DNA of 64,000 nt from Pantoea cypripedii (GCF_002095535.1 NZ_MLJI01000003.1:581494-645493); one strand, 5' to 3'. Numbered from the stretch's first letter, positions 45,605 through 56,136 are shown. Notes: generated by a model from the letters alone, not told the origin. Translations and numbers: made by a program.

Positions 45605-46657
45605 TTAACGCGCGCGCGAGGCTTCCGGTGCCACCACTTCCCCTTCGGCCACCACCAGCAGATCGTCAACTTTGATATCGCAACGGCGCAGAGCGATGTC
45701 CATATGGCAAGGCGTTTTGCGTTTGCCGCCGACTTCGGTGTTCGGCCCGGTGGAGAACAGGAAATTGCCGTAAAATGCGCGGGCATCCATACACATGCCG
45801 TCGTTTTTGTCGTGCAGCCCCATGGCTGTCCACTGCGCACGTGGCTGCAATCCCCAGCCAATATGCGAAATACCGTACACTTCCGGATCGTTGAAGTAGC
45901 CCATGTAATCGCGCAGATATTCCGCTTCAAAGCCACCGTGGATCTTCGTCACAAAGCCTTTTTCAATTTCCAGCGTGATACGTTCACGGGCATAGGATTT
46001 AAACGGCAGCAGGATGTCGCCCACTTCCAGTACCAGCACCCCTTCCGCCTGATCTTCATTCGGCCAGGTGAACAGGAAACCGCTCGGCCAGTGGTCCCAG
46101 CGACCCGGCTCATCGGCATAACCGTATTCGGTCACCGTCGGATACTGTCCCAGCGGTGCGCGGAAATCGCTGCCTGCCTGTGATTTCACCGTCATCATGC
46201 GCGCTTTCTCCAGCACCGCCGCAGCGGCCAGCACACGCGTTTTGTCCTCTTCGGTTGGCAACATTCGTGCCAACACTTCCGGCGGTTCAACAGCCAGCAG
46301 GATACGCGTCCCGGTTTTCAGGATTTGCTCCTGCTCCGGCGAGTGCAGCAGCATCATGGTATCGACAATCAGATCCGCCGCTTCCAGCGCACGTTGGGCC
46401 GCGATGTTGCCGGTCAGCGCGGTATCACCGCAGTAGGCGGTCATATCGTTACCCATCGCGGTGGGGTGGTTAAACGACGGCAGTTCAACGCAATACACTT
46501 TTGCGCCCAATCGTAGTGCAGCGTCGGTCGCTGCCTGCACCGTGCGTGCATCAGAATAGTGACTTTTCAGAATAGCGACGCTCTGGGTGGCATCGACTTT
46601 CGACAGACGTAATACCTGTTCAAACATCTGTCCTAACTGACTCTGATTTACAGCCAT
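45605..46657 (-). CDS. nicX: 2,5-dihydroxypyridine 5,6-dioxygenase NicX
   Basis: 350 residues, the same length as P. putida NicX. It is a mononuclear iron extradiol-type dioxygenase that opens 2,5-dihydroxypyridine to N-formylmaleamate. The residues reported as key in NicX (His265, His318, Asp320) occur here at the same numbers, in VYGISHIGWG and KTPCHMDIA. The fold is M29-peptidase-like. It is the first gene of the leftward arm, with GAGAGG upstream and a shared promoter region with nicC. Confidence 0.96.
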   Translation of the reverse strand: MAVNQSQLGQMFEQVLRLSKVDATQSVAILKSHYSDARTVQAATDAALRLGAKVYCVELPSFNHPTAMGNDMTAYCGDTALTGNIAAQRALEAADLIVDTMMLLHSPEQEQILKTGTRILLAVEPPEVLARMLPTEEDKTRVLAAAAVLEKARMMTVKSQAGSDFRAPLGQYPTVTEYGYADEPGRWDHWPSGFLFTWPNEDQAEGVLVLEVGDILLPFKSYARERITLEIEKGFVTKIHGGFEAEYLRDYMGYFNDPEVYGISHIGWGLQPRAQWTAMGLHDKNDGMCMDARAFYGNFLFSTGPNTEVGGKRKTPCHMDIALRRCDIKVDDLLVVAEGEVVAPEASRAR

Positions 46658-46716
46658 TGTGGGTTCCTCTCAGGTTAGATGCCAGATGATATCTGGTGGT
46701 TAAAACTTCATCTTTT

Positions 46717-46736
46717 TATAGCGAATACGCTCGATA
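46717..46736. promoter_or_regulatory. Candidate NicR operator, nicX side
   Basis: TATAGCGAATACGCTCGATA, an imperfect palindrome (AGCG-AATA-CGCT) 60 bases before the nicX start. It agrees with the nicC-side box at 15 of 20 positions. Confidence 0.65.
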
Positions 46737-46892
46737 TATTTGTTATAGACGTGTTGCGAAGAAGAGTGCAAGCATTTCTTTTTGTCATAAGAAAAGCCTA
46801 TTTAACGCAGTGCCAATGCTGTGATTAACATCATGACATGCAGTTTTCACCACAATAACCATTGCAATTCACAAAAAAATAACGCCAATAAT

Positions 46893-46912
46893 TATAGCGT
46901 ACACACTCAATA
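46893..46912. promoter_or_regulatory. Candidate NicR operator, nicC side
   Basis: TATAGCGTACACACTCAATA, 69 bases before the nicC start, sharing TATAGCGNANACNCTCNATA with the nicX-side box. Both boxes lie where a repressor would cover the promoters. Confidence 0.65.
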
Positions 46913-46972
46913 ATTTGAGCCGGAGTCGAAACGGATACCGCAGGTGTACCTTCAAATCAGCGTGAGTTTTGA

Positions 46973-48126
<1,154 letters not shown>

Positions 48127-48127
<1 letters not shown>

Positions 48128-48948
48128 TGAGCACGTTTATCAGTGGTGGACAGGTGCAGGCGAACGGTATTCGCCAGCACTACCTGCGCTACGGTGGCAA
48201 AGGCCCGACGCTGATTCTGGTGCCTGGCATCACCAGCCCGGCCATTACCTGGGGTTTTGTCGCAGAGGTATTGGGTCAGCAGTTTGATACTTGGGTGCTG
48301 GATGTGCGCGGACGTGGTTTATCCAGCAGTGGTGAGGGGCTGGATTACGGCACCGAAAGCTGTGCCGATGACATCAACGCGTTTGCCAACGCGCTGGGTC
48401 TGACGCAGTACCATCTGGTCGGTCATTCGATGGGCGCGCGTTTTATTATGCGCGCGGCCGTCAAGCAGCCTGATGGCGTGTTATCGCTGTCGCTGATTGA
48501 TCCGCCGGTATCGGGGCCGGGGCGTCGTCTCTATCCGGGACAATGGCCGTGGTATCAGGATTCGATCCGTGAGGCGGAGCAGGGCATGGACGCGGAAGCG
48601 ATGAAGAAATATTGCCCGAGCTGGACCGAAGAACAGCGTCAGCTGCGTGCGGAATGGCTGCATACCTGCTACGAACCGGCGATTCGTCGCGCCTACGACG
48701 ATTTCCATCAACTGGATATCCATCAATATTTCCACGCGCTGCCAGCCAAAACTCTGCTGATGGTGGCAGGCAAAGGTGGGGTGATCCTGCCGGAAGATGA
48801 GGCAGAGATCCGCGAACTGCTGCCCTCCATTACCGTCGCGCATGTGGAGCAGGCCGGACATATGATCCCCTGGGATGATTTTCCCGGCTTCTTCGCCGCC
48901 TTTGGTTCTTTCCTTGGTGCAATCCTGCAACCGGAGACTCAGCAATGA
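48127..48948 (+). CDS. nicD: N-formylmaleamate deformylase NicD
   Basis: 273-residue alpha/beta hydrolase. Starting at ATG 48127 gives nucleophile Ser101 in LVGHSMGARF and acid Asp125 in SLIDPPVSG, the numbers known for P. putida NicD, with the catalytic His in EQAGHMIPWDD near 245. This supports that start over the GTG at 48124. It removes formate from N-formylmaleamate to give maleamate. It is translationally coupled to nicC and nicE. Confidence 0.94.
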
Positions 48949-49697
48949 CCCGTCAATACCGTATCGGCCAGATTGTGCCGAGTTCTAACATCACCATGGA
49001 AACGGAAATCCCGGCCATGTTACAGGCGCGTCAGCTGATTCGCCCGGAGCGTTTTACTTTCCACTCCAGCCGTATGCGCATGAAACACGTCAACAAAGAT
49101 GAGCTGGCGGCAATGGATAAAGAATCGGACCGCTGTGCGCTGGAACTGTCGGACGCGCAGGTTGATGTGCTCGGCTATGCCTGCCTGGTGGCGATCATGG
49201 CGATGGGACCGGGTTATCACCGCCAGTCACAGCAGCGTCTGACGGCGGTCACGCGGGAAAACGACGCACTGGCCCCGGTGATTAGCAGTGCCGGTGCGCT
49301 GGTGGACGCGCTGCACATCATGGGTGCGAAAAAAATCGCGCTGGTGGCCCCTTATATGAAGCCGCTGACTGAGCTGGTGGTGGATTACATTCAGCGTGAA
49401 GGCATTGAGGTAAAAGTCTGGCGAGCGCTGGAAATTGCCGATAATCTCGCGGTCGCCCGTCACGATCCCAGCAATCTGCCGGGCATTGTTGCTGATATGC
49501 CGCTCGATGACGTTGATGTTGTGGTGCTGTCGGCTTGCGTGCAAATGCCTTCCCTGCCAGCGGTGGCCAAAGTGGAAGCGCAGACCGGTAAACCGGTGAT
49601 CACTGCCGCGATCGCCACCACCTACGCGATGCTCAAGGCGCTGGAACTGGAGCCGGTGGTACCCGGAGCCGGTGCGTTGCTGTCCGGAGCCTGGTAA
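48945..49697 (+). CDS. nicE: Maleate cis-trans isomerase NicE
   Basis: 250 residues, Asp/Glu racemase-like fold. The two catalytic cysteines are Cys80 (LGYACLVAIM) and Cys198 (VLSACVQMPS), offset by two from those of P. putida NicE. It turns maleate into fumarate, which enters the TCA cycle. The start overlaps the nicD stop by four bases (ATGA). Confidence 0.95.
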   Translation: MTRQYRIGQIVPSSNITMETEIPAMLQARQLIRPERFTFHSSRMRMKHVNKDELAAMDKESDRCALELSDAQVDVLGYACLVAIMAMGPGYHRQSQQRLTAVTRENDALAPVISSAGALVDALHIMGAKKIALVAPYMKPLTELVVDYIQREGIEVKVWRALEIADNLAVARHDPSNLPGIVADMPLDDVDVVVLSACVQMPSLPAVAKVEAQTGKPVITAAIATTYAMLKALELEPVVPGAGALLSGAW

Positions 49698-49708
49698 GGA
49701 GAAACGTG

Positions 49709-50347
49709 ATGACACAAAGCGCCAGTGACAATTACGCCGGTGTCTGGGGCAACCGTATTGGTTTTGGTAAGCGTCCCGCGCTGCTGATGATCGATTTTCT
49801 GCAAGGCTACACCACCGAGGGCGCGCCTTTATTTGCGCCGGGCGTAGTGGAGGCGGTACGGGAATCAGAAGCGCTGCTGGCAACGGCGCGCCGTTGCGGT
49901 ATTCCGGTGATCCACACCCAGATTCGTTACCACCCACAGCACCAGCGTGACGGCGGTATCTGGGTACAGAAAGCCCCGGTGATGCGTGACATGGTGGAAG
50001 GCAATCCGCTGGCGGCGTTCTGCCCGGAAGTGCTGCCGTTGCCGGAAGAAGTGGTGATCACCAAGCAATATGCCAGCGCTTTCTTTGGCACCGCACTGGC
50101 ATCGCTGCTGGTGACGGAAGGCATCGATACCCTGATCATCGCCGGTTGTTCCACCAGCGGCTGCGTGCGCGCCAGCGCCGTGGACGCTCTGCAATACGGC
50201 TTTCGTGCCATGGTGGTACGTGAATGCGTCGGCGATCGCCACGCTGCCCCGCATGAAGCCAACTTGTTTGACATCGACAGTAAGTACGGCGATGTGGTGT
50301 CCAAAGCCACCACACTGGAATATCTCGGACAGTTCAGCGCCCGTTAA
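49709..50347 (+). CDS. nicF: Maleamate amidohydrolase NicF
   Basis: 212-residue isochorismatase-fold cysteine hydrolase. Triad: Asp29 in LLMIDFLQGY, Lys in VITKQYASAFFGT and Cys in AGCSTSGCVRASAVDA. It hydrolyses maleamate to maleate and ammonia. ATG 49709 has GGAG seven bases upstream; a GTG three bases earlier is less likely. The 11-base gap after nicE keeps it in the operon. Confidence 0.94.
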   Translation: MTQSASDNYAGVWGNRIGFGKRPALLMIDFLQGYTTEGAPLFAPGVVEAVRESEALLATARRCGIPVIHTQIRYHPQHQRDGGIWVQKAPVMRDMVEGNPLAAFCPEVLPLPEEVVITKQYASAFFGTALASLLVTEGIDTLIIAGCSTSGCVRASAVDALQYGFRAMVVRECVGDRHAAPHEANLFDIDSKYGDVVSKATTLEYLGQFSAR

Positions 50348-50387
50348 GGGCGCTTATTCACCTGCACGGAGTGCGCACAAAGAACAG

Positions 50388-50407
50388 GTTTCGCTGGTAA
50401 GCGAAAC
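50388..50407 (+). terminator. Small hairpin between nicF and nicT
   Basis: GTTTCGCT and AGCGAAAC form an 8-base-pair stem with a 4-base loop, no T-run. It may set nicT expression apart from the enzyme genes. Confidence 0.4.
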
Positions 50408-50452
50408 GCATAACAACATGCCCATCAGGGTTTATGGCGCCCGGAGAAAATC

Positions 50453-51763
50453 ATGACTGTTGCTACAACCCGTCCTGCTGTGCTGGCAGCCGAGGACACT
50501 GCCGCGATTTACCGCAAGATCACCTGGAAACTGATTCCTTTTCTCTGTTTATGTTACCTGGCGGCATATCTGGACCGTATCAATATCGGTCTGGCGAAGC
50601 TGCAAATGGCGAGCGATCTGTCGCTGAGTGAAACCGCGTTTGGCCTGGGAGCCGGGCTGTTTTTTGTCGGTTACATTCTGTTTGAAGTGCCGAGCAACCT
50701 GATTCTGCAACGTGTTGGCGCGAAGATCTGGATTGCGCGCATCATGATCACCTGGGGTTTACTCTCCACCGCGACGTTGCTGGTGCAGACGCCGATGCAG
50801 TTCTACATTGTGCGTTTCTTACTCGGCGCGGCTGAAGCCGGTTTCCTGCCGGGGGTGTTGTTCTATCTCACCAAATGGTTTCCCTCGTGGCGTCGCAGCC
50901 GCATCATCGCGCTGTTTATGATTGGTCTGCCGCTCTCCAGTTTGATTGGCGGGCCGCTTTCCGGCTGGATCATGGGTAATTTTCATGAGGTTTACGGCCT
51001 GCGCGGTTGGCAGTGGTTATTCCTGCTGGAAGGCATCCCGAGCGTGCTGCTGGGCGTGATGACTTTCTGGTTACTGCCGAACAGCGTGGAAAGTGCCAGT
51101 TGGCTTAGTGAGGATGAAAAGCAGGCGGTGCAGCGCGAGCTGGCCGCTGACGAAGGTGAAGCGAAAGGGGTGAAACACCGTTTGCGCGATGGCCTGCTGA
51201 ATATCCGCGTGGTGATGCTGGGTGGGATCGACTTCTCCATTCTGCTGAGCGCCTATGCGATGGGCTTCTGGATGCCGACCTTTATTAAAAACGCCGGAAC
51301 CACCGATATCGCCACAATTGGCTATCTGACGGCGATCCCCAGCCTGGCGGCGCTGATCGGCATGCTGGCGATTGGCGGCAGTTCAGACCGGATGCGTGAG
51401 CGCCGCTGGCATATCATCGTGCCGTTTATTGTCGGCGCAGCGGCGATGGGAGCCAGTACCTTTTTCTCCCATAACGTCATGATGACGGTGCTGCTGTTCT
51501 CCGTGGCGCAGGCGATGATCATTGGTGCCGTACCGGTGTTCTTCAGCCTGCCAGCCACCTTCCTGAAAGGTACGGCGGCTGCGGCAGGGTTTGCGCTTGC
51601 CTGTTCAATCGCCAATATTGCCGGGTTGGTCAGTAACTCCGTGATGGGCATCGCGCTGGATCTTACCGGCAGCGGCAACGGCGCGCTGTGGTTCTTCGCG
51701 GTGTGTCTGTTGCTGAGCTGCCTGCTGGTCATCGCCTTACCGGCGAAACTGGTTAACCGTTAA
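50453..51763 (+). CDS. nicT: MFS transporter NicT (probable nicotinate or hydroxynicotinate importer)
   Basis: 436 residues and 12 membrane segments of the anion:cation symporter type (RINIGLAKLQMASDLSLSE, then GAAEAGFLPGVLFYLTKWFP, a strong family mark). The homologue in P. putida is NicT. As the last gene of the rightward arm it is expressed with the enzymes and probably brings in the pathway substrate. CGGAG is present upstream of ATG. Confidence 0.9.
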   Translation: MTVATTRPAVLAAEDTAAIYRKITWKLIPFLCLCYLAAYLDRINIGLAKLQMASDLSLSETAFGLGAGLFFVGYILFEVPSNLILQRVGAKIWIARIMITWGLLSTATLLVQTPMQFYIVRFLLGAAEAGFLPGVLFYLTKWFPSWRRSRIIALFMIGLPLSSLIGGPLSGWIMGNFHEVYGLRGWQWLFLLEGIPSVLLGVMTFWLLPNSVESASWLSEDEKQAVQRELAADEGEAKGVKHRLRDGLLNIRVVMLGGIDFSILLSAYAMGFWMPTFIKNAGTTDIATIGYLTAIPSLAALIGMLAIGGSSDRMRERRWHIIVPFIVGAAAMGASTFFSHNVMMTVLLFSVAQAMIIGAVPVFFSLPATFLKGTAAAAGFALACSIANIAGLVSNSVMGIALDLTGSGNGALWFFAVCLLLSCLLVIALPAKLVNR

Positions 51764-51783
51764 ACTTATTCTTTCCTCAAACC

Positions 51784-51844
51784 TGCGCGATAAATCGTGC
51801 CGCTACGGGCCAGTGCGTATCTGTAGCGGTGCGGTTTATCGCGC
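51784..51844. repeat. REP-like palindromic element, family A copy 6 (diverging pair)
   Basis: TGCGCGATAAATCGTGCCGC plus TAC, then 16 bases later GTAGCGGTGCGGTTTATCGC. The two units point away from each other, unlike the other pairs, and carry more changes. The element separates nicT from yegT. Confidence 0.8.
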
Positions 51845-51968
51845 ATTTTTTTGCCTGTTAACCATCGGTTAAAATTATGTGGGTTAGGTCAAACTATCAG
51901 CTAATGGTATTATAAAGGTATTGTCACTGGTGTTAGATTGGTTCTACCAACACCGGGGAGTGAGTTCG

Positions 51969-53243
51969 ATGAAAAATACAATGCCAAAACTGTCGTTCAT
52001 GATGTTTCTGGAATGGTTTATCTGGGGGGCATGGTTTGTGCCGCTCTGGGCCTTTCTGAGCAAAAACGGTTTTACACCGATGGAGATCGCCTGGTGCTAT
52101 GCCTGCACCTCCATCGCTGCCATTCTGTCACCGATTCTGGTGGGCTCACTGGCCGACCGCTTCTTCCAGGCGCAGAAGGTGCTGGCGCTGCTGATGATAG
52201 CCGGGGCGATCCTGATGTTCTTCGCCGCGCAGCAGACGCACTTTGCCAGCTTCTTCCCGCTACTGCTGCTTTACGCGCTGACCTACATGCCCACCATCGC
52301 CTTAACCAACAGCATTGCCTTCTCTCATGTTGGCGATGTGGAGCGCGACTACCCACGCGTGCGCGTGATGGGCACCATTGGCTGGATTGCTTCCGGCATC
52401 GCCTGTGGTTTCCTGCCACCGCTGCTTGGTTTCGGCGATATCTCGGCGAGCAACGTGCCCTTGCTGATCACCGCCGCCAGCTCGCTGGTGCTGGGCATCT
52501 TCGCGTTGATGCTGCCCGCTACCGAACCTAAGAGCACCGGCAAGTTCAGCCTGCGCGTGGCGCTCGGCCTCGATGCATTGCATCTGCTGAAAGATCGTAG
52601 CTTCCTCGTGTTCTTCGTTTGTTCGTTCCTGTTCAGCATGCCGCTGGCCTTCTATTACATCTTCGCCGAAGGTTACCTGACCGAAGTCGGATTGCCGCAC
52701 GCAACCGGCTGGATGACGCTCGGCCAGGTTTCGGAAATCTTTTTCCTGCTGGCACTGCCGTTCTTTATCAAGCGTTTCGGCATCGGCAAAGTGCTGCTGC
52801 TGGGGCTGGTGACCGCCGCATTACGCTACGTGTTCTTTGTGTTTGGTGGCGATCAGAACCTGCTGACTTACGGCCTGCTGTTTATGGGCATCCTACTGCA
52901 CGGCGTCAGCTATGACTTCTACTTCATCACCGCCTACATTTACGTGGACAAGAAAGCGCCAGTGGCGATGCGTAACGCGGCACAGGGGCTGATCACGCTG
53001 GCCTGTCAGGGTATCGGCAGCCTGCTGGGTTATCGCCTTGGGGGCTATCTGATGCAGGAGATGTTTGCGTATGACAAACCACAAAATGGCCTGACATTTA
53101 ACTGGGCCGGGATGTGGATGTTCGGTAGCGTGATGATTGTGATTATCACCCTCGCATTTATCACGCTGTTCCGCGACGGCAAAAAACGCAGTGAAGAATT
53201 AACCGCTTTTGATACTTCAGCAGCCGCTGAAAGCCATAAATAA
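51969..53243 (+). CDS. yegT: Nucleoside-type MFS transporter YegT
   Basis: 424 residues (E. coli YegT has 425), 12 membrane segments, of the NupG/XapB nucleoside:H+ symporter family: FMMFLEWFIWGAWFVPL, GTIGWIASGIACGF, GLPHATGWMTLGQVSEI. The ATG 51969 has GGAG upstream and matches the family start; an earlier ATG at 51921 gives an odd extension. It begins a yegTUV operon that would import a nucleoside-like compound. Confidence 0.92.
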   Translation: MKNTMPKLSFMMFLEWFIWGAWFVPLWAFLSKNGFTPMEIAWCYACTSIAAILSPILVGSLADRFFQAQKVLALLMIAGAILMFFAAQQTHFASFFPLLLLYALTYMPTIALTNSIAFSHVGDVERDYPRVRVMGTIGWIASGIACGFLPPLLGFGDISASNVPLLITAASSLVLGIFALMLPATEPKSTGKFSLRVALGLDALHLLKDRSFLVFFVCSFLFSMPLAFYYIFAEGYLTEVGLPHATGWMTLGQVSEIFFLLALPFFIKRFGIGKVLLLGLVTAALRYVFFVFGGDQNLLTYGLLFMGILLHGVSYDFYFITAYIYVDKKAPVAMRNAAQGLITLACQGIGSLLGYRLGGYLMQEMFAYDKPQNGLTFNWAGMWMFGSVMIVIITLAFITLFRDGKKRSEELTAFDTSAAAESHK

Positions 53244-53254
53244 GAGAAGTGAAG

Positions 53255-54283
53255 ATGACAATGACACACCAGGAAAAACGGATTTTGGGCGCCTTTTATG
53301 GTCAGGCACTGGGCGATGCGATGGGTATGCCGTCGGAACTCTGGCCGCGCAGCCGAGTGAAACAGCATTTTGGCTGGATCGATCGCTTCCTGCCCGGTCC
53401 GGCTGAAAATAACGCCGCCTGCTATTTTGGCCGGGCGGCCTTTACCGACGACACCTCCATGGCGCTGGCGTTGGCTGACGCCATCATCACCCACGATGGT
53501 GACATCAACGCGGAAACCATCGGTGCCAATATTTTGCGCTGGGCGGAAGCGTTCGATGCCTTCAATAAAAATGTGCTGGGCCCGACGTCAAAAATCGCGC
53601 TCAATGCACTGAAGGCTGGCACACCGGTGGCACAGCTGGAAAATAACGGCATGACCAACGGTGCGGCGATGCGCGTTTCGCCGCTGGGTTGCCTGTTACC
53701 GGCGCGCGATCTGGCGAGCTTTATTGATGCGGTGGCGCTGGCTTCCAGCCCCACACACAAATCCGACGTGGCGATTGCCGGTGCCACGGCGATTGCCTGG
53801 GCCGTCTCGCGGGCCATTGATGGCGCAAGCTGGGCAACCATTCGTGATGAACTGCCGTCAGTCGCGCGCGCTGCACAGGAAAAACGCGTGACCACCTTCA
53901 GTGCGTCAATTGCTGCGCGTATCGAGCTGGCATTGCAGGTGGTGGCGCAGGGCAGGGGCATCGAATCAACCATGCAGCAGATTTATGATCTGGTCGGCAC
54001 CGGTACCAGCACCATCGAATCGGTGCCTTCCGCCATTGCCATGGTGGAACTGGCCGCCTGCGATCCCAACCGCTGCGCCATTCTTTGTGCCAATTTGGGC
54101 GGCGATACCGACACCATTGGTGCAATGGCGGTGGCAATTTGTGGGGCATTGCAGGGGATTGAGGCCATCGATCCGGCATTAAAAGCCGAGCTTGATGCGG
54201 CCAATAACCTGGATTTCACCCGCTACAGCAGCGCGTTCAGCCGCTTCCGTCAGCAGCGTGAGGCCGCCTATGCTGACGCCTGA
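53255..54283 (+). CDS. yegU: ADP-ribosylglycohydrolase family protein YegU
   Basis: 342 residues. The dinuclear magnesium site of the family is seen in FTDDTSMALALADA and GGDTDTIGAMAVAICGAL, and ILGAFYGQALGDAMGMPSE is the family start. It would cleave an N- or O-glycosidic bond to ribose. ATG 53255 is used; GTG 53249 and ATG 53261 are alternatives. The 3' end overlaps yegV by 14 bases. Its natural substrate is not known. Confidence 0.9.
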   Translation: MTMTHQEKRILGAFYGQALGDAMGMPSELWPRSRVKQHFGWIDRFLPGPAENNAACYFGRAAFTDDTSMALALADAIITHDGDINAETIGANILRWAEAFDAFNKNVLGPTSKIALNALKAGTPVAQLENNGMTNGAAMRVSPLGCLLPARDLASFIDAVALASSPTHKSDVAIAGATAIAWAVSRAIDGASWATIRDELPSVARAAQEKRVTTFSASIAARIELALQVVAQGRGIESTMQQIYDLVGTGTSTIESVPSAIAMVELAACDPNRCAILCANLGGDTDTIGAMAVAICGALQGIEAIDPALKAELDAANNLDFTRYSSAFSRFRQQREAAYADA

Positions 54284-55250
54284 TTGCCTCGCGCGGCTGA
54301 CTGCCCGCCTGCCGGTCTGCGTCATCGGTGCGGCGGTGGTTGATGTGATTGCCGATGCTTATTCGCTGCCGCATCGTGGCAGCGATATTGAGTTGCAGCA
54401 GCAGGGCGTCAATGTGGGGGGGTGTGCCCTGAACGTGGCGATTGCCTTGCATCGGCTTGGCATTCCGTCGCTCAATGCGTTGCCGCTGGGCAAGGGGGTG
54501 TGGGCCGGGATCGTGCGCCAGAAGCTGGCAGAATATGGCATCGAAAGCGTTCTCGAAACCGCGTCAGGTGATAACGGCTGGTGTCTGGCGCTGGTGGAGC
54601 CGGATGGCGAACGTACCTTTCTTTCGGTCAGCGGCGTCGAAAATCAGTGGGACGCGGCGCTGCTCGATGCCTTGCCACAACCGGAACATCGCTGGATCTA
54701 TCTGTCGGGGTATCAGCTCACCAGCAAAAGTGGCGAGGTGTTGATTAACTGGCTGGAGCGCCAGACGGCACCTTATCAGCTGCTGGTGGATTTCGGCCCG
54801 CGGCTGGCGGACATCGCGGATGCTGATTTTGCGCGCATCATGGCACTGAAACCACTGATTACAGTGAACAGGCAGGAGGCGGAACTGCTGTGGCGGGAGC
54901 GACTGGGCGCAGCGGAAATCTTTGATGCGCACAGCCTGTTGACGCGCTGGCAGCAACGGTTTGGCAGTGCGATGGTGGTGCGGCTCGACAGCGACGGCGC
55001 GGGCTATAGCGATGGCATGACCCAGGGCTGGATTCCGGCACTGGTCACCACCGTGGTAGACACCATTGGCGCAGGCGACAGCCATGCAGGTGGTTTACTG
55101 GCCGGGCTGGCTTCCGGCTGGTCACTGGCTGACAGCGTTGCACTCGGCAATGCGGTGGCGTCTTATGTGGTGTCGCAGCGCGGCGGTGATTGTGCGCCGG
55201 ATCGCGCGACGCTGGCGGCTTACTGGCAGCAGCGGCTTACTCCGCAATAA
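54270..55250 (+). CDS. yegV: PfkB/ribokinase-family sugar kinase YegV
   Basis: 326 residues (E. coli YegV has 321). PfkB marks: GGCALNVAIALHRLG in the substrate region and DTIGAGDSHAGGLLAGL with the catalytic Asp and anion hole. It probably phosphorylates the sugar or nucleoside freed by YegU. GAGG precedes ATG 54270, which lies inside the end of yegU. The coding sequence contains an exact plasmid iteron core at 54854. It overlaps the convergent yegW by 14 bases. Confidence 0.92.
   Translation: MLTPDCLARLTARLPVCVIGAAVVDVIADAYSLPHRGSDIELQQQGVNVGGCALNVAIALHRLGIPSLNALPLGKGVWAGIVRQKLAEYGIESVLETASGDNGWCLALVEPDGERTFLSVSGVENQWDAALLDALPQPEHRWIYLSGYQLTSKSGEVLINWLERQTAPYQLLVDFGPRLADIADADFARIMALKPLITVNRQEAELLWRERLGAAEIFDAHSLLTRWQQRFGSAMVVRLDSDGAGYSDGMTQGWIPALVTTVVDTIGAGDSHAGGLLAGLASGWSLADSVALGNAVASYVVSQRGGDCAPDRATLAAYWQQRLTPQ
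54854..54868 (-). repeat. Stray iteron copy inside yegV
   Basis: CTGATTACAGTGAAC, a perfect iteron core, encodes part of KPLITVNRQEA in the kinase. It is 17 kb from the origin and could bind RepA, or be a chance match favoured by a common codon run. Confidence 0.7.
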
Positions 55251-55980
55251 ACACGTACATATCGCTGCGGCAGTAGCTGATGCTGTACTCCAGCGGATTG
55301 CCTTGCGCGTCGAGTGCCAGCTGCTTAATCACCAGCACCGGCACATTGGCGGGCAGGGCGATTTGCTGTTGCAGCGCTTCATCCGGCATCCGTGCGCTGA
55401 CGCGGCTCTGCGATTTTACCGGCAGAATTTGCTGCTCACGAAAGTAATCGTACAGCGAGATACCGATGTCATCCGCATCGGCAATCAACTGGGTTGATAC
55501 CCACGACTCCTCCACGGACACCGCCTGTTGATCGACATAGCGAATGCGTTTTAGCTGCCAGACATCGCTGCCGCTGCTCAGTCCCAATTTCTCTGCAATC
55601 TCGGCGGTGCAACGAATTTTGCTTTTGTTGATCCACACCGTATCGGGCTTTTTGCCACGTAACACCGCCTGCTGCGAGAGTCCCTTGGGTTCCTTGAGTG
55701 AATATTCGAACTGGCTGCAAATTTGCGTGCCATAACCGCGTGAGCGAAACACCACGCCCTCTTTCTCCAGCTCGTCCATTGCTTTACGAACCGTAATGCG
55801 CGAAATCCCCAGCGACTGGCTGAACTCGCGCTCACCCGGCAGGATCTCCTCATGCACCAGCACGCCCTCACGCACGGCATCTTTAATCGCGGAAGCAAAG
55901 CGCTTGTACAGAGGCGTACGGCTCTCATCCGCCAGGATGGAGGCAAGCCGGGCAAACAGGGAAGTATGTTGATTGGTCAT
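55237..55980 (-). CDS. yegW: GntR/HutC-family regulator YegW
   Basis: 247 residues (E. coli YegW has 248). A GntR winged helix at about residues 25-90 (ILPGEREFSQSLGISRITVRK split at the turn) is followed by a UTRA effector domain with LKRIRYVDQQAVSVEESW. It converges on yegV with a 14-base overlap. By family and context it is the repressor of the yegTUV operon, sensing a sugar phosphate or nucleotide. Confidence 0.92.
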   Translation of the reverse strand: MTNQHTSLFARLASILADESRTPLYKRFASAIKDAVREGVLVHEEILPGEREFSQSLGISRITVRKAMDELEKEGVVFRSRGYGTQICSQFEYSLKEPKGLSQQAVLRGKKPDTVWINKSKIRCTAEIAEKLGLSSGSDVWQLKRIRYVDQQAVSVEESWVSTQLIADADDIGISLYDYFREQQILPVKSQSRVSARMPDEALQQQIALPANVPVLVIKQLALDAQGNPLEYSISYCRSDMYVFIAE

Positions 55981-56136
55981 ACGCAATCCAGAAAACCGCA
56001 GATCGGGCTATGATACTGAAAATTCGATGGCTGCGAAGCGGATTTGCAGTGCTAAAGCGGTGTTTTGCGGATGGAAGGGTGCGGTGTTATCTGACAGACA
56101 GACAAGCCGCACCTGAAGTTTTATGAATATGAATCA

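Noticed and set aside
45277..45936. Open frame across nicR and nicX on the minus strand
   Set aside because: It lies in another frame of two well-supported genes and shows no domain pattern.
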